NCBI GenBank assembly: GCA_008360955.1 | Contig: LUCM01010426.1 | Span: 14,461 to 78,460, forward strand | Direction of reading: 5' to 3' | DNA from: Fasciolopsis buskii | Lineage: Eukaryota; Platyhelminthes; Trematoda; Plagiorchiida; Fasciolidae | DNA: 64,000 nt | Part shown: positions 57,655 to 64,000 of the stretch, piece after piece | Layout: each line of letters opens with the position of its first letter | How positions within the stretch are numbered: position 1 is the first letter of the stretch | Program-made: the position numbers and the translations under genes | Notes under the pieces: generated by a model | What the model was told of the DNA's origin: nothing | What the model saw: only the letters and a program-made list of their open reading frames with translations | The model's database searches: none

Positions 57655-60600
57655 ATCATCATCATCATCATTCAGCGTTAAACAGCAAGGCAAGCCACAC
57701 TGACCGCCGCCTTTCCCCAGAGTTACACGTTCCCATAAAAAAGAGTGAATATCCAACGGGAACAGGGAGTGGACCTACAGAGGCGCGGAAAGATAAGACG
57801 CTACTGCAGCCAACACACGAAACAGTCTAACTGTACAAACGCACGTGTTTTCAATCATTCTGATTCGATAGAAAAAGACAGCACGATCGCCACTGTTCAC
57901 TCTTCACGGTTCACTGCCATATCCTTCAGTGTCTTCAGCCAGCAAGTCGACGAGTCTTTCGGACCTCAACCACGAAGGCGTGAGACAACAATTTTACCAA
58001 AGTTTGCTGTACATTTTCTCATTTCACGTTGCCACGTCATCTGTTGGCCTCCACATGGCTTCTTCCATTTCTTAGGAGGAACACAAAATAAGGCACGGTA
58101 TGGTAGACGAGTGTTCGTCATACGCAGCACGTGACCCAACCAGCTTAGTCTACTAAGTTTCATACGCTGAAACACGCTATTCTCAGAAGTGGAACCCAAT
58201 ACCAGATTCCCAACCTCAATATTACTCACCCGGTCACTCCATTCAATCCAAGTCATACTACGTAAACATCGGTGTTCGAAAACCTCCAACCGACGAACAT
58301 CGCCCACACGCATACTCCACGTCTCGCAACCGTACAACAGAACTGAACGCACTGCAGCACAGTACACACGACCTTTCAACTTCACTGAAATATCAGGACG
58401 ACGCCACAAGTGCTTCAATCCAACGTGAGCTGCCCGAGCCTTAGATATACGCATACTTACCTCCAATCCCGAGCTACCATCGTTGGACACGCAGCTACCG
58501 AGGTAGGTGAAACGGTCCACAGTCGTTAGTTCCTCTCCATCCAGTACCAAGTTCGGCGCTGCAGTCGTCCAGTCCTGTAACAGTACTTTGCACTTTGAAG
58601 GTGCAAAGCACATGCCAAACAGAACAACCGATCTCGACAGTCTGTCTAGTGCCCGTTGTAGGGTCAGTCAGACTTCGAACCAGGCCACACGACGTCGTCC
58701 TGCGGTAATTAGGTCGCATAGCTGTCCCTCATTTCCAGTCCGACTCTACAGTCCCGCAGACCTCCTGAAAGCATCTTCATCACGCATCGTTCCATGACAA
58801 GTTGACATACCTAAGAATGGAGACATGAACCACCTTGTGCGAACGCCACTTGAGTTCGTTTCCAATGAACGGAAGTTCTATATCATCGTATACCTACGCG
58901 ACCATAGGGCTTACGAGCACAATGCTGCAACAGTTCACCGAACTCCGTGCTCGAATATCCCGATGAATCACTGAGGGTGGCCGGTCGATCCACGGATGCA
59001 AATCACCTTTCAAGTCGAGGTTACTACGATCGTATGGCGGCAGGTGCGTGCTAGCGCGTATTCGAAGTATCCCATCGAGAGTGGAACTATTCTGGTCGAT
59101 GCAACCGACGATCCTGCCGAAATTCCGGCTGTTGTTCGCCGATATTACTATCGCGAACTACGGTGTCAAACTGCGCAGCTCTGTCAGAAGCTAATCTTAG
59201 TAACTATCAGAGAGTTAAAACTAATCGACGATATTGCCGTGCAGTCACTCCGTGTACCTTTCTGGAGACGCGTATAAGACTCGGGCTAATCCCCACGACA
59301 AGCGGAATACGCTCTTGTTCCAATATACAGACGGCAAGGAGGAAGTGATTTCACACAGCAACTCTCCACAACCTTTGAAAAAAACTGAGGGAACGGTCGC
59401 CGGGAACCGCCAAGCTTTTCCTCTCTTCAGAAGACCGATAATATACGACTCGCACTTCACTCCGCTTGGTGATCAAATGACACCTCCCAAGGATTCACAG
59501 CTCTAGACGTCGGACTAGATACGATAGCGTGTGGCCAGTTAACCTGATCCTTGAAATGTTCTGCCCAACGGTCCAGTCTTTCCAGTCTACCATGGACGAG
59601 CTCTCCAGTCCTATCGCACACGACATCACTAACCAAAGTTCGCCGACCACCGCTGTCGCGTATAAGTTTAAGCAGTCTTTGACTGGTACCTGAAGCAGAC
59701 GCCACTTTCATCTCTTCGGTTACCTTAGCCCACGAATTTTTCGCGGTCATTCCCAAGGCTTATGGTCAACTGACGCTGCAACTGCCGACGCATCTTATTC
59801 ATTTTCTTGCAGTTATGCAGCTGGCGTTTTTGCTCCATTAGGCCCAGCGACGCCTGTGCAGGGAATATCTTGTCGAGACATTTGGCGCAGTTAGTTGAAT
59901 CACTTTACTCTAGTCGAACCCTGAATTCGTGTTTCACTCACGCAGCATACATCAATCGAAAGTGAGTCCACTGTCAGAGCCAAACACGCCTGTTGGCCAG
60001 CCCGCATTAAAGTGCGCACATTGAAGAAACCGAAATGTAGAGGCTGACGAGGCTTGAGAAAATGTGAGCTAACAGACTGAAAACCACCTATTAAACTATT
60101 TGACAACGAGCCGTTGCGAGTATCGTGTGTGTTATCAATGGAGATACTATGGGTAGACAGAAGGGGCAAACAGATTGGGTTGGAGACAGAAGAAACAGGT
60201 TGAATAAAAGAGAAGGAACTCTGAGCAGTAGCATACTTATCACTAGCCACCCCACCTGCGCTCGATGCAATGGGCAGCGCGGTCCTGATTATCCTGCACG
60301 ACGACCGATGCAGTATGGAATTATTTGTAGGCGTGTAACTCAAGGGAATTGATGGACGGGTACTGCCAGGAAGTCCAGCCGCTAAGCAGAAGAACGATTA
60401 GGGTTCTCAACCAAAGCCTTTGGTTCTGACAAGAACCCGACCGCAAGGCAGCGGGGCATAGCTGAGTGGAAGCCCATCTACTTCGATCAATTATTCTTCC
60501 ACTTGTTTTTCCGACTGAGCTGCTAACTCAGATCAACCCCCGACTGGGAGGACCAGGAGACTACTTTGTCAGACCTCCACTCATTGGTCTTCTAGGCATG

Positions 60601-60700
60601 ATGAGATCTCCGGTTTGAGATAAGCCAAACTGTGTAGCTCGTTGGTTCATGAAGACACAAGCTGTCACACCAAGTCAAGGTGCAGTCTCGTTGTGACAGC
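57655..60700 (-). mobile_element. RTE family 1 LINE, most complete copy
   Basis: Spans from the (ATC/ATG)n 3' end at 57655-57675 to a 5' end near 60700 that agrees with the copy ending at 14170. In reverse: 5' region (60344-60700), endonuclease N-terminus (NVRTLMRAGQQACLAL, SIDVCCVSETRIQ; 59900-60110), linker (WAKVTEEMKVASASGTSQRL; 59457-59840), RT decayed by frameshifts (58680-59460), then an open post-RT module (57966-58613). The central and C-terminal endonuclease is deleted near 59850-59900, so the copy could not move on its own. RTE elements normally encode endonuclease and RT in one ORF. Confidence 0.88.
57966..58613 (-). pseudogene. RTE post-RT C-terminal module, 215-codon open remnant
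   Basis: The longest retroelement frame left in the window. It starts within the thumb region at CFAPSKCKVLLQDW, then DRFTYLGSCVSNDGS, LWRRPDISVKLKGRVYCAAV, RSVLLYGCETW, VRRLEVFEHRCLRSM, RLSWLGHVLRMTNTRLPYRA and finally GGQQMTWQREMRK. This module follows RT in RTE-type elements. It stays open here while the upstream RT is broken, so no functional protein is expected. Confidence 0.85.
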
Positions 60701-60754
60701 GATCCGAAAAACTTCAGCTCATATAAGAGACGAACAGGCGGTAGTCAGAGGATC

Positions 60755-61210
60755 ATCATCAACACCCTGCCGAGTTAAACAGCCGAGCGGGTCCCATTGG
60801 TCACTGCCTTTCCCCTAAAGTTGGTCACCGTCTTAGGAAAATTGAATACACGAATTGAGCATGGAATGAACTTACAGGAATGAGAAGGAAAAGAATGCTG
60901 TGGTATCCAACACAAAATGCACAGTCAAACGGAACAAATACATACTTTTTAATCATTTCGATTCGACAGGACATGAAAACACGACTCCCACTATCCACGG
61001 TCTGCTGTCATATTGCGACTTGTGTAAACAGATCAGCCCCAGTTCTTTCACAAACGTCAACCAAGGTCATCATCATCGTCGTCACTACCATCGCTCAGCA
61101 TTAAGCGACGGGGCAAGCCCCGCCGATCACTGCCTTTCTCCCACAGTTATACGTCATTTTACAGGGAACGAACATGCAAGAAGACAGAGGGTGGGCCAGC
61201 ACAGGCTAGA
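60755..61210 (-). mobile_element. Two further RTE family 1 3' ends in tandem
   Basis: The stretches 60755-61010 and 61065-61210 each begin (read in reverse) with an ATC/ATG-type repeat, then the ..gagttaaacagc / gcattaagcgacgg segment and 3' UTR. Both are cut before coding sequence. They lie directly upstream of the 5' end of the 57655-60700 copy, in the same orientation. Confidence 0.75.
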
Positions 61211-61670
61211 TGTAACGATTTAGAATGATTTCGCAACGTCAGAATGCAGAAGTCGATAACCGTGAATGAAGGCTTTACTCAACAAACGACTGAGGTACGC
61301 AGTCTGAGATGTTAAAAAAGAAAACATGTTGGAACGGTAGATAAACAATACGTTCTATCCAGCTGTTTAATTCCAAACTATAGTGGTCGAGGGCGAATCA
61401 AACTTCTCCGTTTCGTAAGTCCTATGGGTGGGTATGTTGTCGTACAAAAAGAGATGCTAAGTCCGGTGTTCGCATATTGTCAGCGTAAACGGGTTTAATG
61501 TCATTGCCGGATGACTGTGTGGATATATTCCTGGCTGTTTTTCTGTACAGGTGGATGTGCGGGTATCTGTAGCTAAGGTATTATCGGGATGCGCATTTAT
61601 GATGACCAGAGGAAGCCACATTACGAAGCGAGATAGTATCTTCTTTTGGATCCTGAAAATGAACATGGGC
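61211..61670. other. Possible 3' flank or LTR of the gypsy element; nothing certain
   Basis: Downstream (minus strand) of the integrase end, where a 3' LTR would lie. I could not recognise LTR ends and no second LTR is in the window to compare. Confidence 0.3.
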
Positions 61671-64000
61671 TTACTGACGTTTGCAATCAAGCAGCTCCGC
61701 TCCATCTACGAGACAGTCATACTTTGAGGACTTGGCACTGAGATGCAAGGCCACTGGTCCAGGCGCAGTAAACGAAGTTGATAGTGAAATTCCAGATGTC
61801 GACTTTCGATTATACAGCAAGAGCCCCCCGTGTGGTGTGGCGTCGGTCGAAGTGCACAGTAAAGGCCGCACAGAATGAAGGGCTTCCAGCAGCACCAGTT
61901 CCCACTGCAATACGACAAGATCTTTAGACTTTAGTGCAAATGTTACGGCTTTCCATACTATTCCATTCATTCGTTCTACTTGTCTGCTCCCTAGTGGGTT
62001 ATACGGTGTGATTCTCCTGCTAATTATGCCTTTCTCAGTAAGAAATGACGAGAATTCTTCAGGCATGAATGACGTTCAGTGATCAGTTTGAACGTAGAGA
62101 GGCATGCCGAGTAACGCGAACAATTGAGAAAAGCAATTGATTATGGTGGATGCAGACATATCAGTACAAACGAAGGTGAATGGAAAAGAATGCTCGTCAA
62201 CAATAGTTAACAGATACCTTCTCTGTGACGAGGAAGGCAAAGGTCCCTTGAAATTACCATTCAGCCTTTCGAAAGCATGGGTGACCTTGATAACGGTTAT
62301 TGATGCTTTCAGGAATCTGTCTTAGCGCACACAATGCAGCTGGGTGTGACGGGTTTTACTTCCTCCAGGAAGAAAGGTACGTTCTTCGAACGAATAAAAT
62401 GTATCATTCGGGTTACACCGGGATGGCACAAATAACTGTAGTTCCTGAAGATCAGATAAATTTCGAGGTGATGCGCAACAACGCGTGATAAAGCATTGAC
62501 CGCTGTATTGTCCTTTCCTTGTCTGTAGATGAAGTCGAAAGCACAGCAAGAAAGTTCAAAACTCCATCTCTGTACTTTATCATTTTTTTTACTTCGCTGC
62601 TGAGTATGACTGGACATAAAGGATACCGATCTCTGGCCGGTGACAATGGTAATTCTAGAACCAATAGGACAATGACGCCACTTCCTTAGTATGAACTTCT
62701 TTCTCAATTGATGAGTGATGCTGCTCACTAGATGATAAAGTCTGAGAAAAGAACGCAACAGGTAGTCCATTCTGTGTCAGTAGCAGCGACAGCCATGACA
62801 GAAGCACCAGACTCCACAACGTGAAGTACAGGTTCATCAACAGATACAAAAGATCTTTCTTTCTTGATTGCCTTCAACGCTTCAAAAGTGACCCAAAAGA
62901 GAGGAAAACAACGATTCTCGACAAGTGGAAGAATTTTGTCAGAGAAGTGTGAAATCCACGATGAACAGTAGGCAAACAGTAACAATACGTTGTTGAAATT
63001 TCAAGTAAGTGGACACGGGTAGACTACCCGAAGGTTGAAGTCGATCAGGTCGTACAGCTTTGTCTGAAATTTCGAAACGTAACGATCATATTATTCGGGA
63101 CCGAATGATGATTTTACTGCCGTTAAACGTTAGATTATACTTTCGGGCAACCCCGTAAAGCAATTTCAAGTTACACTTTTGATCTAATTCTGTAGTCCCG
63201 CATACCGTTATGCTGTCCAGGTAAGCAAATTATCCTCTTGAATTATTTCGCCAATTGTCCGCTGGAAGCAGACAACACCGCTCATAACTCCAAAGGGTAT
63301 GCGGCAGAGTTGATAGAGATTACCGCAAGCTTCAAAGGCCGTGAATTTATTCTCGCTTTCTTTTATTCATATTTCATCATATGCATTCCGTAGATTTAAT
63401 GTGCCATATATCAAGGAACGGGAGGTCTTGTCGATCATACCACCTATCCTTGGTTAAAAAAAAATAAGCATCCAGATGAGTGCACTGACTGACAGTTTGA
63501 CTGTAGTTGATCACTATTCGTCGTTTGTGGCTACCGAAACCCGTGCCCTGCAAAGAGATGGATGGTTCGATGATGACATCATTCATCGCTTTACATGTCT
63601 CTAGTTGGATTATTTTTTGTCGGCAGCTGAGTGGCGGTGTAATTTGGTTACAATAGGTTTAAATTTACGAGCATCTTCGCTGAACGAAGATGGAAACTCC
63701 ACAACAGCGGCTACCAAATAACATAAGGAAAATAGAGGGTTTAGTTCCGGGGAATGGAATTCCTGCTGACTGGTGCAGTTCTAAAAAACCATGACCTAAA
63801 AGCACATCAGAACAAGGGTTTGTGAGTATGGATAGTTTAACATTTGTGTACTGATAGTTTCTATATCCCAATGAAACCAGTGACCATGAGTAAAACTCGT
63901 TAAGTGCATGCTCGCCACTGAGATTTTATCACGCGACCTTATAACCGAACAATTGAATTGTTTAACAATAGACATCGTGATGAGGTTTTCCGAACCCCGG
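61671..64000 (-). mobile_element. Ty3/gypsy LTR retrotransposon pol, CsRn1-like, decayed
   Basis: Minus-strand order is protease remnant (NPCSDVLLGHGFLELH, about 63800), RT start (RRIVINYSQTVSQCTHLDAY, about 63500), RNase H region (62490-62985, with KDNTAVNALSRV), integrase zinc-binding HPGVTRM..FIRSK..SC.VC (62330-62440), integrase core, and the tail (61671-61960). The core shows TIVDEHSFPF, VQTDH-stop-TSF and the glutamate in GSRQVERMNG. Domain order PR-RT-RH-IN defines Ty3/gypsy. The HSVRPLLCTSTDATPH and PGPV.LH endings resemble the flatworm CsRn1 group, which is a judgement from memory of the family. Frameshifts and stops throughout show that it is inactive. Gag and the 5' LTR lie beyond the window. 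Confidence 0.85.

Overview
The window is a 64 kb piece of a repeat-rich animal nuclear genome, most likely a parasitic flatworm (trematode). The inference rests on the mobile-element mix: RTE-type LINEs, a Penelope-like element, a CsRn1-like Ty3/gypsy element, tRNA-headed SINEs and long introns packed with them. It is not taken from any database match. No prokaryotic, organellar or viral genome organisation is visible.

One host gene is recognisable. Seven exons on the minus strand (52387 down to 17424) encode the C-terminal two thirds of a major-facilitator transporter of the MFSD14 / HIAT1 (hippocampus abundant transcript 1) family. Every junction has a GT..AG intron and every intron is phase 0. 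Intron sizes, in transcript order, are 395, 17269, 2626, 165, 11170 and 1347 bp. The last exon carries a hydrophilic tail of about 360 residues that vertebrate members lack. The first ~170 residues (start codon and early membrane spans) were not found and probably lie beyond 64000.

The rest is mostly decayed mobile DNA. RTE family 1 (endonuclease, linker, RT, ATG/GAT-repeat 3' end) has copies at 1-703, 1860-2445, 6037-7760, 11543-14170, 20580-21420, 24815-26665, 32305-33540, 46562-48480, 49140-49380, 50308-50580, 53130-54110, 57655-60700 and 60755-61210. RTE family 2 lies at 29343-30316, 40999-42200 and 55465-57115. Other LINE fragments lie at 14150-14260, 30317-30960, 45690-46440 and 48490-48970. 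A jockey-like LINE is at 34751-36090, a Penelope-like element at 37440-39290, and a Ty3/gypsy pol region runs off the right edge (61671-64000). Two tRNA-headed SINE families and many microsatellites are also present.

The most notable item is a complete hammerhead-ribozyme motif on the minus strand at 5775-5831, inside a short repeat bounded by (TA)n tracts. Other points of interest are a 677 bp apparently identical inverted pair of RTE fragments (47785-48461 and 53412-54088), a SINE nested precisely in an RTE, and the long tail of the transporter. Regions not listed hold no gene I can support. All comparisons were made by eye.
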